Source: Acidobacteriota bacterium | Lineage (GTDB): Bacteria > Acidobacteriota > Terriglobia > Bryobacterales > Bryobacteraceae | Direction of reading: 5' to 3' | Length of the DNA stretch: 46,206 nt | NCBI GenBank assembly: GCA_025352795.1 | Contig: JANXSF010000097.1 | Location: 1-46,206 of the forward strand | Shown: in pieces, positions 35,001 through 43,351 of the stretch | Layout of the letters: each line of letters begins with the position of its first letter | How positions within the stretch are numbered: the first letter of the stretch is position 1 | The notes under the pieces: model-generated | What the model was told of the DNA's origin: nothing | Database searches by the model: none | The model's input: only the letters and a program-made list of their open reading frames with translations | Program-made: the position numbers and the translations under genes

Positions 35001-35600
35001 GAATTGAAAGTCAATTATGTGTATACCCTTCCCATTGGCCATGGTCAAAAATGGTTGAAGCGCGGCTTCTTAAGCCAAGCCGTCGGCGGCTGGCGATTGG
35101 GCACGGTGCAACGGTATGCCAGCGGCACGCCGATCGCGTTTACTGGAGCATACGGGTTTCCAATCATCGGCAATCGTCCTTACATTACAAGCTATGAAAA
35201 TTGGCGCGCCACAACCGCTGGGGATAAGTTTGATCCGTATGTGGACCGCTACTTCAAACCCGCCACCACAGCAAGTTTCAATGGCGATGTGGCCACCATT
35301 ACAAGCCAAGGCTACTTTCCATTTCAACCGCGGGATCGGGTGGGCAATATGACGAAGAACAATCCAAAAATGCGCAACTTCCCGCTACGCAATGAAGATG
35401 TTTCCCTGGCCAAGACATTTACCATGTCAGAGGCAAATCATGTCACTGCAGATATGCGTTTTGAAGCGTTTAATGTGCTGAATCGGACTATATTCGGAAC
35501 TCCCAATACCAATATGAGTGATATTGCCAACTTTGGTTTGGTGCGAACCCAAGCGAACGCGGCGCGGCGGATGCAGTTTGCTTTGAAGTTAAACTGGTAA
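32055..35600 (+). CDS. Oar-like TonB-dependent receptor with carboxypeptidase-regulatory domain
   Basis: 1181-aa outer-membrane protein of the type greatly expanded in Solibacter and relatives. A signal peptide (residues 1-20) is followed by a beta-sandwich regulatory domain (~22-110, GTITGTVTDEKGAPI), a plug-like domain (~120-240, FDLAAITAQVQGGDQDFRIGGGQAG) and a long barrel (YHGTAFDFIRNNAFDARGFF; MYFQDDWRVTPRLTLNFGMRYE). It ends in an aromatic terminal strand RRMQFALKLNW, proper for barrel assembly. Import of an oligosaccharide or other large ligand is likely; no ligand can be deduced. It stands alone, 258 bases from the divergent rhaI. Confidence 0.9.
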   Translation: MKLKSSILLCILCSALLMAQGDRGTITGTVTDEKGAPIIAAAVTIINLDTNTILKTTANEAGDFNFSSLLVGRYKVSLEHPGFKVYNRTNIRLEGGTTFRVDAKLEVGAVQQSINVTAESSQLQTDDAKIQNTMSDAMIEGLPTVVSGNMRSPFDLAAITAQVQGGDQDFRIGGGQAGSFGVMLDGASANTNRAGSTVWAAVNAPSLDAITQFAVETNGFKAEFGRAGGGMVTFVSKSGTNKYHGTAFDFIRNNAFDARGFFNSTVPIYRQHDFGATVGGPLIIPKIYNGKNKTFFFFSYEGFRNRVGGSTAAIALPPVEFYKGDFRNAVSRTISNGSYIMYNVYDPATTRFNTANNTYVRDPFPNNTMPLARMDSLSKKLVDIASSPMTSGLRTDVVPGTPQYWLENYWQAGTSVNPNDKMSLKFDHVLNSANRISAYFGYSKRQAIPGPTGASGIPGPLNPFQQTTDTSPVYRGSWDATISPRLHNRFYFGVNIFHDSNFPLSEGGNWKDKICVVNVPACDRNLPIINLVDFPVWGGNGFNGSENPTYSFNDDLTWTKGKHIFKLGYLYELAPYVGLGQQAGAGNISFATANTALPNQSSRNVGGGLAFASFLLGESSGATINTPRRVGMHWRYHAMYFQDDWRVTPRLTLNFGMRYEFNLPAINDNQQCADFDPTLPNPGASGRPGALVFCGTGAGRIGRETIPAGWYKGLGPRTGFSWNIANKTVIRGSAGISYAPVKSIGGSAHFQGFAQILTFPDQTGGIQPVFKLDQGVPAWPKPPFIDPTFSNNADVDWWQGQEANRLPEMLSWSLTMQREMRAKFLVEAGYSAIIGTHLIANLLNYNQININSLQPNTNIFTNAGRNLLNTTFDNKNNLVAQGGYTKPYPEFPDNFTLLRSLRPFPQYNNIATGSGGDHSGHSSYHSLLLKITRRYARDLMIDGSYVFSKMFTDSDSMWGSGAAIDQYNRRLDKALSASDRTHELKVNYVYTLPIGHGQKWLKRGFLSQAVGGWRLGTVQRYASGTPIAFTGAYGFPIIGNRPYITSYENWRATTAGDKFDPYVDRYFKPATTASFNGDVATITSQGYFPFQPRDRVGNMTKNNPKMRNFPLRNEDVSLAKTFTMSEANHVTADMRFEAFNVLNRTIFGTPNTNMSDIANFGLVRTQANAARRMQFALKLNW

Positions 35601-35669
35601 AACGAAGAACTCAACAAGAGGAATAACCTGGTTATCCAGCTTAAACAGGCCCGCCTATACTTAGAGCGG

Positions 35670-37358
35670 TTACTTCTTGCGCTTGATTTGCCAATCGGTA
35701 AATGGGCTGCGCGCTCCCTCAATATTGACGTTCAACAAATACGGTTTTTGCGATGCGAAGGCGCGCTTCACCGCCCCATCCAATTGATGCAGGCTGTCAA
35801 TGGTTTCCCCATCTCCGCCAAAGCCTTTCATCACAATGTCGTAACGGGTCTGGCGTAATTCGCAGGCCACGTTGGTTCCGTTGAGTTCGCCTTGTAACTC
35901 CCGTTCTAGACCCCAACCGCCGTCATTGCCTACGATGACGATGATCGGCAAATTATGCCGCACGGCTGTATCTAATTCAGCAATGTAGAATCCCAAAGAA
36001 CCGTCGCCAGTAATCATCACAATGGGCCTTTTTGGATGGTGGAGTTGCATGGCAATGGCGTTGGGAAGTGCTGATCCGATGGTGCCCAACGGGCCAATGC
36101 GCATCCAGCCGCCGGGGTGAATCGCCGGGTACATGGCACGACCCCAATGGATGAAATCGCCGCCATCCCAGGAGTAAAGCGGTGTTACGGGCATAGCTTG
36201 TTGCAGAGCTGCAAAGAAGCTGGCTGGATGAATGCGATTGTTTTTCGCATTCGATTCGGCAATGCTTTGCAGTTCCGTTTTCCATTGATTGCGCAATTGA
36301 GTTGTGTGCTTCAACCAAGGAAGAACCTTCCAGACTGGTTCACTTTCCAACTCATCCAACATGGCGCAAAGCGTAGTTTTGACGTCGGCACACACACCCA
36401 TTTCCAGGTTGCGGTTGTGACCCAACTCCTGGGGATGAATGTCTACTTGAATGAATTTCGCCTGTGGGGAAAACAGCCGTGGCCCACCCATCGCAAGGCG
36501 GTAATCAATGCGTTTGCCAAGCACCAGCACTACATCGGCTTCTTTAAAAATAGTGTGCACGGCTTTGTTCAATGCACCATCGGCATAGCCCATGTTGTAG
36601 CGATACAGGTCACTAACAACACCCCTGGCCAGCGTGACATTGTAATAGGGGAGCTTCGTTTTCAATAGAAACTTTTCCAGTTCTTTGCCAGCATTGCTCC
36701 ACCAAACACCGCTGCCAGCAATCACCACCGGACTCTTGGCCTGGCGCAGCAACTGCAACATCCGATTCACATCGTGGCGATTGGGCGCGGGTGGGCTGGA
36801 TGTATGGGGTTCAGATGGCGGAATGACGGTTTTCGCCTCGCCAGTAAACAGGTCAACGGGTATGGTGAGGTGGGTGGCTCCCATTCGGCCACTGGATGAC
36901 TCACGATAGGCTCGGCTGAGTAAAAAGGGAATCTGGGCGACACTTGCTGCTTCAGCGGCCCACTTACACACTGGTCGTGCCATGCCCACCTGATCTATAT
37001 CCTGAAACACTATCCGTTCCCTCATATTGATGGCAGGCGCACCACTGACGGCAATTAGCGGGCTGCCCGATAGTTGCGCTGTGGCAATGCCAGTAAGTGA
37101 GTTAGTATGACCTGGTCCGCCCGTCACTAAGGATAAAGCGGGTTTACGTGTTAGTCGAGCCCAGCAATCAGCGGCATGAGTAACACCCGATTCATGTCGG
37201 AAATCGATGATCTGCAAGCCGCGCGCCGCAGCCACGGAAAGCACTTCGTTCAAGTGATCGCCGACCAACGTGAAAATGCGGTCGATACCCAACTGTTGGC
37301 AGGCATCCACAAAAAGCTCAGCTCCATTGGCCATCTGCTTAGTGTAACGTTTTGTCAT
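35670..37358 (-). CDS. ThDP-dependent enzyme of the acetolactate synthase family
   Basis: 562 aa with three classic domains: a pyrimidine-binding domain with the catalytic Glu in RHESG (~56), a central domain (~190-330), and a pyrophosphate domain with GDGSLGF...N (about 430-460). The overall pattern is nearer to the 'thiamine pyrophosphate-requiring' acetolactate synthase-like or 2-hydroxyacyl-CoA lyase branch than to biosynthetic IlvB; no regulatory subunit gene is near. The start may be ATG 37334 (MANGAELFVDA) instead of 37358. Divergent from the amidohydrolase gene with only 13 bases between the starts, so the promoters overlap the coding starts. Confidence 0.8.
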   Translation of the reverse strand: MTKRYTKQMANGAELFVDACQQLGIDRIFTLVGDHLNEVLSVAAARGLQIIDFRHESGVTHAADCWARLTRKPALSLVTGGPGHTNSLTGIATAQLSGSPLIAVSGAPAINMRERIVFQDIDQVGMARPVCKWAAEAASVAQIPFLLSRAYRESSSGRMGATHLTIPVDLFTGEAKTVIPPSEPHTSSPPAPNRHDVNRMLQLLRQAKSPVVIAGSGVWWSNAGKELEKFLLKTKLPYYNVTLARGVVSDLYRYNMGYADGALNKAVHTIFKEADVVLVLGKRIDYRLAMGGPRLFSPQAKFIQVDIHPQELGHNRNLEMGVCADVKTTLCAMLDELESEPVWKVLPWLKHTTQLRNQWKTELQSIAESNAKNNRIHPASFFAALQQAMPVTPLYSWDGGDFIHWGRAMYPAIHPGGWMRIGPLGTIGSALPNAIAMQLHHPKRPIVMITGDGSLGFYIAELDTAVRHNLPIIVIVGNDGGWGLERELQGELNGTNVACELRQTRYDIVMKGFGGDGETIDSLHQLDGAVKRAFASQKPYLLNVNIEGARSPFTDWQIKRKK

Positions 37359-37371
37359 ACTATAGCTCGAT

Positions 37372-38619
37372 ATGAATAAAGTTCTGCTTTGCCTACTTCT
37401 GAGTTTGCCCGCGTCCGCCCAAAGTTACGATTTATTGTTGAAGGGCGGACATGTGATTGATGCCAAGAATAACATCAACGGCCGAATGGACGTTGCCGTG
37501 ACCGCTGGTAAAATCGCCGCTGTTGCCGCTAATATCCCAGCAAATCAGGCGAAAAAGGTGGTGGACGTTTCGCGATTCTACGTCACGCCGGGCCTTGTAG
37601 ATATCCACGTTCATGTTTTTTCGGGTACTGCAAACGGAGAACTGGCCGGTGGTATGGCCAGCTTGATTCCCGATCATCACCTGTTCCAAACCGGCGTTAC
37701 AACGGCGGTGGATGCAGGCAGTTCAGGACGCAATAACTTTCCAGAGTTTCGTGATCGCATCATCAAGCATTCACGCGCACGGATCTACGCGCTGTTAAAC
37801 ATTGGAGCAAACGGCATGGCCGGACCAGCGAATGAGCAGGATCAAAGTAGCATGGAGGCCAAAGCTACTGCGGCTGTGGCGATTGCAAACAAAGACATAG
37901 TAGTAGGCATTAAGACGGCACATTTCGCGGGTCCGGAATGGACTCCTGTGGATCGGGCGATTGAGGCAGGCACCATTGCCAATATCCCGGTGATGGTGGA
38001 CTTCGGGCTGATCGTACCAGGCCGCCCCATCGACAAGCTTTTTCTGGAAAAAATGCGGCCGGGGGACATTTATACGCACATGTATCGGCCATTTGATCCT
38101 TTCCTTGATGATAAAGGTACGGTGCAATCTTTCTACAAGGCAGCACGCAAACGTGGAATCCTTTTCGATGTCGGCCACGGTGCCGGAAGCTTGGCTTTTC
38201 AATGGGCGGTTCCCGGTATGAAGCAGGGTTTTGGACCGGATTCCATTTCAACGGACTTGCACAATGGCAGCCTGACAGGAGGAATGAAATCGATGCTCAC
38301 CGTGATGTCCAAATTTCTGAACATGGGTATGGGGTTGGATGAAGTGATTCGCAAGTCAACCTGGAATCCGGCTAATGAAATTCATCGCGAACAACATGGC
38401 CACTTGAGTGTTGGAGCGGATGCCGATATTGCTGTGCTGCGTTTGGACCAGGGTAAGTTCGGGTTCACTGATGTGGAGAATGATCGCATGGACGGTACTC
38501 AAAAGCTGGAATGTGAATTGACCCTGAGGGCTGGTCGAACGGTTTGGGATTTGAACGGGATCACTAGTGAGGATTGGCGGAAGAGGGGTCGTACGTTGCC
38601 GCGCAAGCAAAGTTACTAA
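37372..38619 (+). CDS. Exported amidohydrolase/deacetylase-family metallohydrolase
   Basis: 415 aa with a signal peptide (MNKVLLCLLLSLPASAQ), so periplasmic. It is of the dihydroorotase-like amidohydrolase superfamily: the metal site HxH in VDIHVHVFSG (~78), the likely carboxylated lysine in VGIKTAHFAG (~182), His in FDVGHGAGS (~268), the catalytic Asp in SISTDLHNG (~293), and the closing strand with SVGADADIAVLRL. Relatives are D-aminoacylase or 'amidohydrolase/deacetylase' proteins of uncertain substrate. It is divergent from the ThDP enzyme. Confidence 0.85.
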   Translation: MNKVLLCLLLSLPASAQSYDLLLKGGHVIDAKNNINGRMDVAVTAGKIAAVAANIPANQAKKVVDVSRFYVTPGLVDIHVHVFSGTANGELAGGMASLIPDHHLFQTGVTTAVDAGSSGRNNFPEFRDRIIKHSRARIYALLNIGANGMAGPANEQDQSSMEAKATAAVAIANKDIVVGIKTAHFAGPEWTPVDRAIEAGTIANIPVMVDFGLIVPGRPIDKLFLEKMRPGDIYTHMYRPFDPFLDDKGTVQSFYKAARKRGILFDVGHGAGSLAFQWAVPGMKQGFGPDSISTDLHNGSLTGGMKSMLTVMSKFLNMGMGLDEVIRKSTWNPANEIHREQHGHLSVGADADIAVLRLDQGKFGFTDVENDRMDGTQKLECELTLRAGRTVWDLNGITSEDWRKRGRTLPRKQSY

Positions 38620-38656
38620 GAGCGTACGGATGGGCGTTGCATGTGTACGCTGAAAC

Positions 38657-38917
38657 ATGTACAATTTTTACATGGCGGTCACAGCAACACAACTACGCAA
38701 GGAACTGTTTCAAACTTTGGATAGCGTTGTTGCGGGTAAAACCGTGGAAGTCAGCTATAAAGGGTCACTGCTGCAAATTGCGTCATTGGCCAATGCCTCA
38801 AAGTTGTCGCGGGCGGTGAAGCGTGACATTCTCATGGTGGATCCACAATCCATTGTTGAATCTGAAATACAAGACGAGCCCGAAGCAGGTCGGCGAAAAG
38901 GTGACAAGCGCCTGTGA
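38657..38917 (+). CDS. Phd/YefM-like antitoxin
   Basis: 86 aa. The N-terminus MAVTATQLRKELFQTLDSVVAGKTVEVSYKGS is the dimerising DNA-binding fold of Phd/YefM antitoxins, with an acidic/basic disordered tail that would bind the toxin. The start may be ATG 38672 (MAVTATQ) rather than 38657. TGTACA-like half-sites (GCATGTGTAC; ACATGTACA) lie over the start region and could be the operator for autorepression. Its stop overlaps the toxin's GTG start. Confidence 0.75.
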   Translation: MYNFYMAVTATQLRKELFQTLDSVVAGKTVEVSYKGSLLQIASLANASKLSRAVKRDILMVDPQSIVESEIQDEPEAGRRKGDKRL

Positions 38918-39297
38918 GCATAGCTTATCTGGACACGCACGCCGCTGTCTTCCTGGCAGCAGGCACTTTGGAAGAGTTCAGCAAAGAGGCGAAACGGCAG
39001 ATTGAAGCCAATGATTTATTGATTTCGCCAATGGTGTATCTTGAGTTCGACCATCTGTATAGTAGACAAAAGATCAAGATATCAGCCAAGAAGTTGTATT
39101 CGATTCTGAATTTGGATTTTGGAATACAGCTTTGCCAGTTGCCATTTGCAAGAGTGGCAAAAGAAGCGTCAGAGCTGCATTGGACAAGCGATCCCTTTGA
39201 CCGCATCATTGTGGCGCAGGCACTATCAAACCAGGAAGCAATGCTGATCACACGGGACAGGTTGATTGGGAAGAACTACCGCAAGGCCATCTGGTAA
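38914..39297 (+). CDS. vapC: VapC-like PIN-domain toxin
   Basis: 127 aa from GTG 38914, overlapping the antitoxin stop. PIN-domain ribonuclease with the four expected acidic positions: Asp in YLDTH (~7), Glu in YLEFDHL (~44), Asp in SDPFDRIIVAQAL (~93-97) and Asp in ITRDRL (~113). It would cleave tRNA or rRNA when freed of antitoxin. Length is normal and the reading is intact, so the module looks functional. Confidence 0.85.
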   Translation: MSIAYLDTHAAVFLAAGTLEEFSKEAKRQIEANDLLISPMVYLEFDHLYSRQKIKISAKKLYSILNLDFGIQLCQLPFARVAKEASELHWTSDPFDRIIVAQALSNQEAMLITRDRLIGKNYRKAIW

Positions 39298-39303
39298 TTT
39301 GAA

Positions 39304-39341
39304 CAACCAACGGAGCGGTTTTAATGCCGCGCCGTTGGTTG
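39304..39341. terminator. Bidirectional terminator hairpin
   Basis: CAACCAACGG (39304-39313) and CCGTTGGTTG (39332-39341) are perfect complements around GAGCGG/CCGCG inner pairing. It lies between the convergent vapC stop (39297) and the end of the small secreted-protein gene (39357). A T-rich run follows on the right, and an A/T-rich stretch lies on the left. Confidence 0.7.
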
Positions 39342-39356
39342 TTTGTAAGACTGTAC

Positions 39357-39587
39357 TTATTTCTTAGGAGCAACTGGCACAGCGCTCACTGCGGCAGGTG
39401 TTGCGGCGGGAGCTGTTGCCTTAACGTGCTTCCCGTGATTGCGTTTGTTCGTCTTGGCCACTTTTGTGGTGGGCTTGGTGGTTGTTGCCGGAGTGGTGGG
39501 CACAGCGGCTGGGGTTTGAGCGATTGCAGCGGATACAGTAAGCGCAGCGGCAACGCTCAGTACAGTAAAAAGGTTTTTCGAGTTCAT
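39357..39587 (-). CDS. Small secreted Ala/Thr/Pro/Lys-rich protein
   Basis: 76 aa from ATG 39587, chosen because AGGAG lies just upstream and a signal peptide (MNSKNLFTVLSVAAALTVSA) begins there. The mature part is low-complexity, with TP/AT repeats and a basic patch (KVAKTNKRNHGKHVK). No family is recognised. It is similar in kind to small basic repeat proteins common in acidobacteria. Monocistronic, ending at the shared terminator. Confidence 0.65.
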   Translation of the reverse strand: MNSKNLFTVLSVAAALTVSAAIAQTPAAVPTTPATTTKPTTKVAKTNKRNHGKHVKATAPAATPAAVSAVPVAPKK

Positions 39588-39736
39588 GATGATTTGTCTC
39601 CTAGGGTGGTGCTGATTTTGTTGCATTCTCAGTCACCTGCCTAGTAAGACGCCGCTAGTTCAAGTTGGATACTAGCCTCGATACACTAACAATCGCCCAA
39701 TAGTGGCACTATGCCCGGTGGATAGGGCGGAATCTC

Positions 39737-40255
39737 TCAATGAATGAAATAAGTACTGGCGGCGATGGCCAAGCCGAGTCCGCCACTGGCCAGTGCGGCA
39801 AACCAGAACGGTTCGCGTTTAGTTAGAATTGCAAGAGACGCCAGCACTATGGCTACTTCCAGAAAGACCTCGCCGAATTCTAAACGAATTGCTTCCTGGC
39901 CCTTGTGTTTACTTTCTGCCTCAAGTTCCTTGGCCTGCTTTTGAATCTCTTCTGTTTCCTTGGCATAGCGTTCGGCATTCTTGGCGTATACTTTCGCCTT
40001 TTCAGCTCCTTGCACCGTGGACAAAACGTCACGAGCAATTTCCGATTCGTATCGTCGAATTGATTTGGCCTGGAAAAATGACCATTGGTCCGATGCCCGC
40101 TGCTGATGAACGATCTCTTCAGTAGTAGCCATGTGGCCCATGACCGTGACAATGGCCAGCGCCGCAGCAAGTCCTGCCATGGTTGCCGCTACCCTTTTGT
40201 CAAAAGGATTTTGTGCATGGGAGGCATGTTCATGAAGTTCTTCTTCGATACTCAT
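39737..40255 (-). CDS. DUF4337 membrane protein
   Basis: 172 aa. An early helix (VAATMAGLAAALAIVTVMGHMA, residues ~22-43), a central charged coiled coil (ERYAKETEEIQKQAKELEAESKHKGQEA) and two C-terminal helices (VFLEVAIVLASLAILT; FAALASGGLGLAIAAS) fit DUF4337, including the TEEIVHQQRASDQWSFFQAKSIR signature. Function unknown. It is the last gene of the minus-strand run with DUF350, 49 bases after it. Confidence 0.85.
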   Translation of the reverse strand: MSIEEELHEHASHAQNPFDKRVAATMAGLAAALAIVTVMGHMATTEEIVHQQRASDQWSFFQAKSIRRYESEIARDVLSTVQGAEKAKVYAKNAERYAKETEEIQKQAKELEAESKHKGQEAIRLEFGEVFLEVAIVLASLAILTKREPFWFAALASGGLGLAIAASTYFIH

Positions 40256-40304
40256 CGTTATGATTTCCTTTTCTAATCTCTAAAACTATGAATTGCGGAT
40301 GCTG

Positions 40305-40718
40305 TCAGTAGGTCATGCAACCGGCATTTACTAAACCCGTAGCAATGGCCAAGGCGGCCAATAGCGTGCCTTGGGCAATTTTTCCATCGGAGATGTCCTT
40401 TGAGATGTCGGGAATTACAAAGACTCGAACCACCCCGTAGACTAACAACTGACTAACTAAGGCAATGCCGCCCCAAAGTAACATATCGGGTAAGTTGATA
40501 CTTTGGGCCGAGGCATAGGAAAGCGGTATAGCGTAGCCGAGTGTGGAACCAGACAAGCTGATTGATGCGGCTGTGTTTCCATCGCGAATCAATTGAAATT
40601 CCGGAAAGGGTGTGATCCTTGTATAAATGATCAGGAACAGCGCCAGCAGCGCTAAGGCCGCAACCAGATGAGTGGCAAATGCAGGTAGGCCAGCGATTGA
40701 TTGTTGAAGGATGTCCAT
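40305..40718 (-). CDS. DUF350 (YjfL/UPF0719-like) membrane protein
   Basis: 137 aa with four membrane helices (AALALLALFLIIYTRI; STLGYAIPLSYAS; MLLWGGIALVSQLLVYGVV; GTLLAALAIATGLVNAGCM) in the duplicated DUF350 pattern. It lies 17 bases after the glutathionylspermidine-synthase-like gene. The same neighbours occur in the E. coli yjf cluster, where the role is unknown. Confidence 0.85.
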   Translation of the reverse strand: MDILQQSIAGLPAFATHLVAALALLALFLIIYTRITPFPEFQLIRDGNTAASISLSGSTLGYAIPLSYASAQSINLPDMLLWGGIALVSQLLVYGVVRVFVIPDISKDISDGKIAQGTLLAALAIATGLVNAGCMTY

Positions 40719-40735
40719 CGATTGTTTCCTCTTTC

Positions 40736-41863
40736 TCAGTTAAAATAATGCGGTACAAAGCGGCTGGTATTGGTGGTGATGCGTTGGTGATTTTCGCGAA
40801 TGCCCATACCTGCTGCATCGTCACCTACAATCCAGGAACCAATCACCGGAAAGTTACCCTGGAAATCTGGCAGAGGGGAATAGGCCTGATAAACATACCC
40901 TTCGGCACCATAACTGCCAGGCTGGACAATTATGTTTTCGCCATCGTGAATCTCCACGTTTTCCCCTTCGCGCGAATAAATTGGCTTCTTGACATATGGT
41001 AGTTGGATTGAAGCCCCCTCGGTGTAACAAGGCAGCAGGTTAGGGTGGCCAGGGTTCAGCTTCCACAGTATCGGCAAGATGGCTTTCGAACTCAGTAACG
41101 TTTTCCAGGCCGGTTCAATGCATGCCATCCGCGCTGCAGGAAGCAGTGGTCCAAACTTTTCATTCGCCATCCATTCCCATGGATAGAGCTTGAAAAGTGC
41201 AGAAATAATGTTGTTCTCCAAATCCACAAAACAAAGTTCACTGGCTGACCAACCAATATCTTCAATGTAAATATGACGACACTCAATGCCAGCTTGCATG
41301 GCCGTATCGCGCAAGTAATCCACGTTGCCGGCATCTTCTGGATTTTCTGCAACACAAGCAAAATAGAGTATTGGGGAATCCAGTTGCTTCTTTATCTGTT
41401 TCCAACGGGCGATCAATTTTTCGTGCAACAGGTTGAACTGATCCTGTTCAGGGAAAACCTGCCTTTGCCAATTCCATTGAGCAATGCTGGCTTCAATAAG
41501 AGAAGTGGGGGTATCGGAGTTGTATTCAAGAAGCTTGGGAGGCTGGGTTCCGTCATACGATAAATCAAAGCGTCCATAAAGCGAAGGCTCATCGGCTTCC
41601 CAGGAAGCCACCAGATATTCAATAAACCAATCGGGCAAAGCGAACTGTTGAAACGCGCCAGTAGTGATGACGTGATCCACAGCTTTCAGACAAAGTTCAT
41701 GTAACTTCCAGGTGGCCTCTTCAATTGTGTCGATTTCAGTGGCAGAAAACCGGTAACAGACCGATTCATCCCAGTAGACATCGCCCAGGCTGTGAAAGTG
41801 AAAACCTATCTGATCGAATTGTTGCTGCCAGTTTACGCGTGGGGTTAGTTGGATGCGTTCCAT
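40736..41863 (-). CDS. Glutathionylspermidine synthase-family ATP-grasp enzyme (YjfC-like)
   Basis: 375 aa matching the synthetase domain without the amidase: HSLGDVYWDESVCYRF at the N-terminus, FDLSYDGTQPPKLLEYNSDTPTSL (~110-133), and the C-terminal ATP-grasp part with VKKPIYSREGENVEI and QPGSYGAEGYVYQAY. It presumably forms an amide bond between a polyamine-like amine and a carboxylate using ATP; the true substrate is unknown in this branch. The start overlaps the upstream gene's stop by one base (TAATG). Confidence 0.85.
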   Translation of the reverse strand: MERIQLTPRVNWQQQFDQIGFHFHSLGDVYWDESVCYRFSATEIDTIEEATWKLHELCLKAVDHVITTGAFQQFALPDWFIEYLVASWEADEPSLYGRFDLSYDGTQPPKLLEYNSDTPTSLIEASIAQWNWQRQVFPEQDQFNLLHEKLIARWKQIKKQLDSPILYFACVAENPEDAGNVDYLRDTAMQAGIECRHIYIEDIGWSASELCFVDLENNIISALFKLYPWEWMANEKFGPLLPAARMACIEPAWKTLLSSKAILPILWKLNPGHPNLLPCYTEGASIQLPYVKKPIYSREGENVEIHDGENIIVQPGSYGAEGYVYQAYSPLPDFQGNFPVIGSWIVGDDAAGMGIRENHQRITTNTSRFVPHYFN

Positions 41864-42222
41864 TAACTACCGCTGGTTCGGCTGCCACTACTGGATCCGA
41901 ACCCTCCGCGAGCCACGGCCCGTGACGACAAAGCCCGACTGCCAAACCTGACTTGGTCGCCATAGCGTGCCCCACGGTAAGCAGGGCCCCAATAGTGGCC
42001 ACCAGCATACCCACCGCCGTTGGAGGAACCGTAATCCCAATCGTGAGTTGGTTGACATTGAGTTGATCCGGCACCCCACTCTTGTTCGCAAGCCACTCGC
42101 GTTTGGTATAGATCTCGACGCATAGCTGTTGTGCTGGGGCCTGCGCATGCGGACATTGCTGCGGCACTTACTAAGACCAAGCCAATTGAGGCAGAAGATC
42201 GCCGGGCTTTTTGGGATGTCAT
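41863..42222 (-). CDS. DUF1190-like (YjfM) lipoprotein
   Basis: 119 aa from ATG 42222, chosen to give a leader with a lipobox (SAAAMSAC). DLYQTRVACEQEWGAGSTQC has the Cys-pair pattern of DUF1190, and the rest is Gly/Ser/Tyr-rich, ending RGGFGSSSGSRTSGS as in that family. It is translationally coupled to the ATP-grasp enzyme. A surface or periplasmic role is likely; the substrate relation is unknown. Confidence 0.65.
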   Translation of the reverse strand: MTSQKARRSSASIGLVLVSAAAMSACAGPSTTAMRRDLYQTRVACEQEWGAGSTQCQPTHDWDYGSSNGGGYAGGHYWGPAYRGARYGDQVRFGSRALSSRAVARGGFGSSSGSRTSGS

Positions 42223-42275
42223 GCTAGGTCTGGCAACTTCCAGTTGCGAGTATAACACGCAAAATCTTTGCTGCT

Positions 42276-43247
42276 CTACATGCTGCGCAATCGAATCTCC
42301 TCTACTCGATGGTCTGTTCCTTTGCGCAGCACTAAGCGTGCCCGCTCTCGCGTCGGCATAATGTTCTCACGCAGATTTGGCCCATTGATTTCCCGCCAAA
42401 TCGACTTGGCCTGGGCCACTGCTTCTTCACTGCTTAATGCGGTATAGCGATTGAAATAAGAGTCGGGGTTGGTGAACACTGTTTCCCGCAACTTCAGGAA
42501 TCGGGAAAGGTACCAGCTTTCAATCAACTCTTCTTCGGCGTCAATATAAATGGAAAAATCAAAGAAGTCGCTAACGAACATCATGGGGTGCTTACTGGTT
42601 TTCCGAGTGGATCCGCTTTGCAGGACGTTGAGTCCTTCTACAATCAAAATATCTGGCTGGTTAACAACTTTTGCTTCACCTTGTAGAATGTCGTAAATCA
42701 GATGCGAATAAACCGGCGCACTGACTTCCGCTTGTCCCCGTTTGATCTGCGCAAGGAACCGCAGCAGCGCCAACCGATCGTAACTTTCGGGAAATCCTTT
42801 GCGCTTCATCAGGCCACGTTTTTGAAGTACTTTGGTAGAAAGCAGGAATCCATCGGTGGTAATTAGATCCACTTTCGGATGATCAGGCCAGCGCGACAGC
42901 AACGCTTGCAATACACGGGCGATGGTGCTTTTGCCCACGGCCACGGAACCGGCAATCCCGATGACGTAGGGAATCCTAGCGGGCAGGTGCCCGAGAAAGG
43001 TGTCGGTAGCCTTGTTCATCGCTTGCACTGCGCTGACGTAGAGATTCAATAAGCGGGAAAGCGGAAGGTAGATATCGGCTACTTCTTCCAGGGAGATCTG
43101 CTCATTGATTCCGCGTAGTGTCGCCAAATCGCTTTCCGTCAAGGGCAAGGGGGTGTAGGCACGCAGCTTGGACCATTCTTCACGAGAGAAATTCAGATAG
43201 CCGATCTGGTCTGTTTCACTAGTAGTGAGTTTGGGTGAGGCGCACAT
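42276..43247 (-). CDS. coaA: Type I pantothenate kinase
   Basis: 323 aa from ATG 43247 (MCASPKLTT); the longer frame to 43325 would run through the TetR operator and exceed the usual ~316 aa length. It has the Walker A motif [14 protein letters not shown] (~93), [25 protein letters not shown] and [11 protein letters not shown], all typical of CoaA. It phosphorylates pantothenate with ATP, the first step of coenzyme A synthesis. Divergent from the tetR gene, sharing a 104-base intergenic region. Confidence 0.9.
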   Translation of the reverse strand: MCASPKLTTSETDQIGYLNFSREEWSKLRAYTPLPLTESDLATLRGINEQISLEEVADIYLPLSRLLNLYVSAVQAMNKATDTFLGHLPARIPYVIGIAGSVAVGKSTIARVLQALLSRWPDHPKVDLITTDGFLLSTKVLQKRGLMKRKGFPESYDRLALLRFLAQIKRGQAEVSAPVYSHLIYDILQGEAKVVNQPDILIVEGLNVLQSGSTRKTSKHPMMFVSDFFDFSIYIDAEEELIESWYLSRFLKLRETVFTNPDSYFNRYTALSSEEAVAQAKSIWREINGPNLRENIMPTRERARLVLRKGTDHRVEEIRLRSM

Positions 43248-43321
43248 TGGCTGAAGTAACCATGATAAGGCTTGCGGGTTGCTTTGGATTTGACAACTTT
43301 CAGTCTTTGGGTTCTTTTGGT

Positions 43322-43350
43322 TCAAACGTATGTTTCATACGAACGTTTGA
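43322..43350. promoter_or_regulatory. TetR-type operator overlapping the regulator's start
   Basis: TCAAACGT (43322-43329) and ACGTTTGA (43343-43350) are exact complements, with an inner CGTATG-TTT-CATACG palindrome. AAACGTATGTTT is the common TetR operator form. The site ends one base before the ATG at 43352, so the regulator probably blocks its own operon here and may also affect coaA. Confidence 0.7.
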
Positions 43351-43351
43351 C

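Noticed and set aside
35670-37358. Biosynthetic acetolactate synthase IlvB
   Set aside because: No small subunit or ilv genes are adjacent and the sequence is closer to the generic ThDP-requiring branch; the specific name is not supported.
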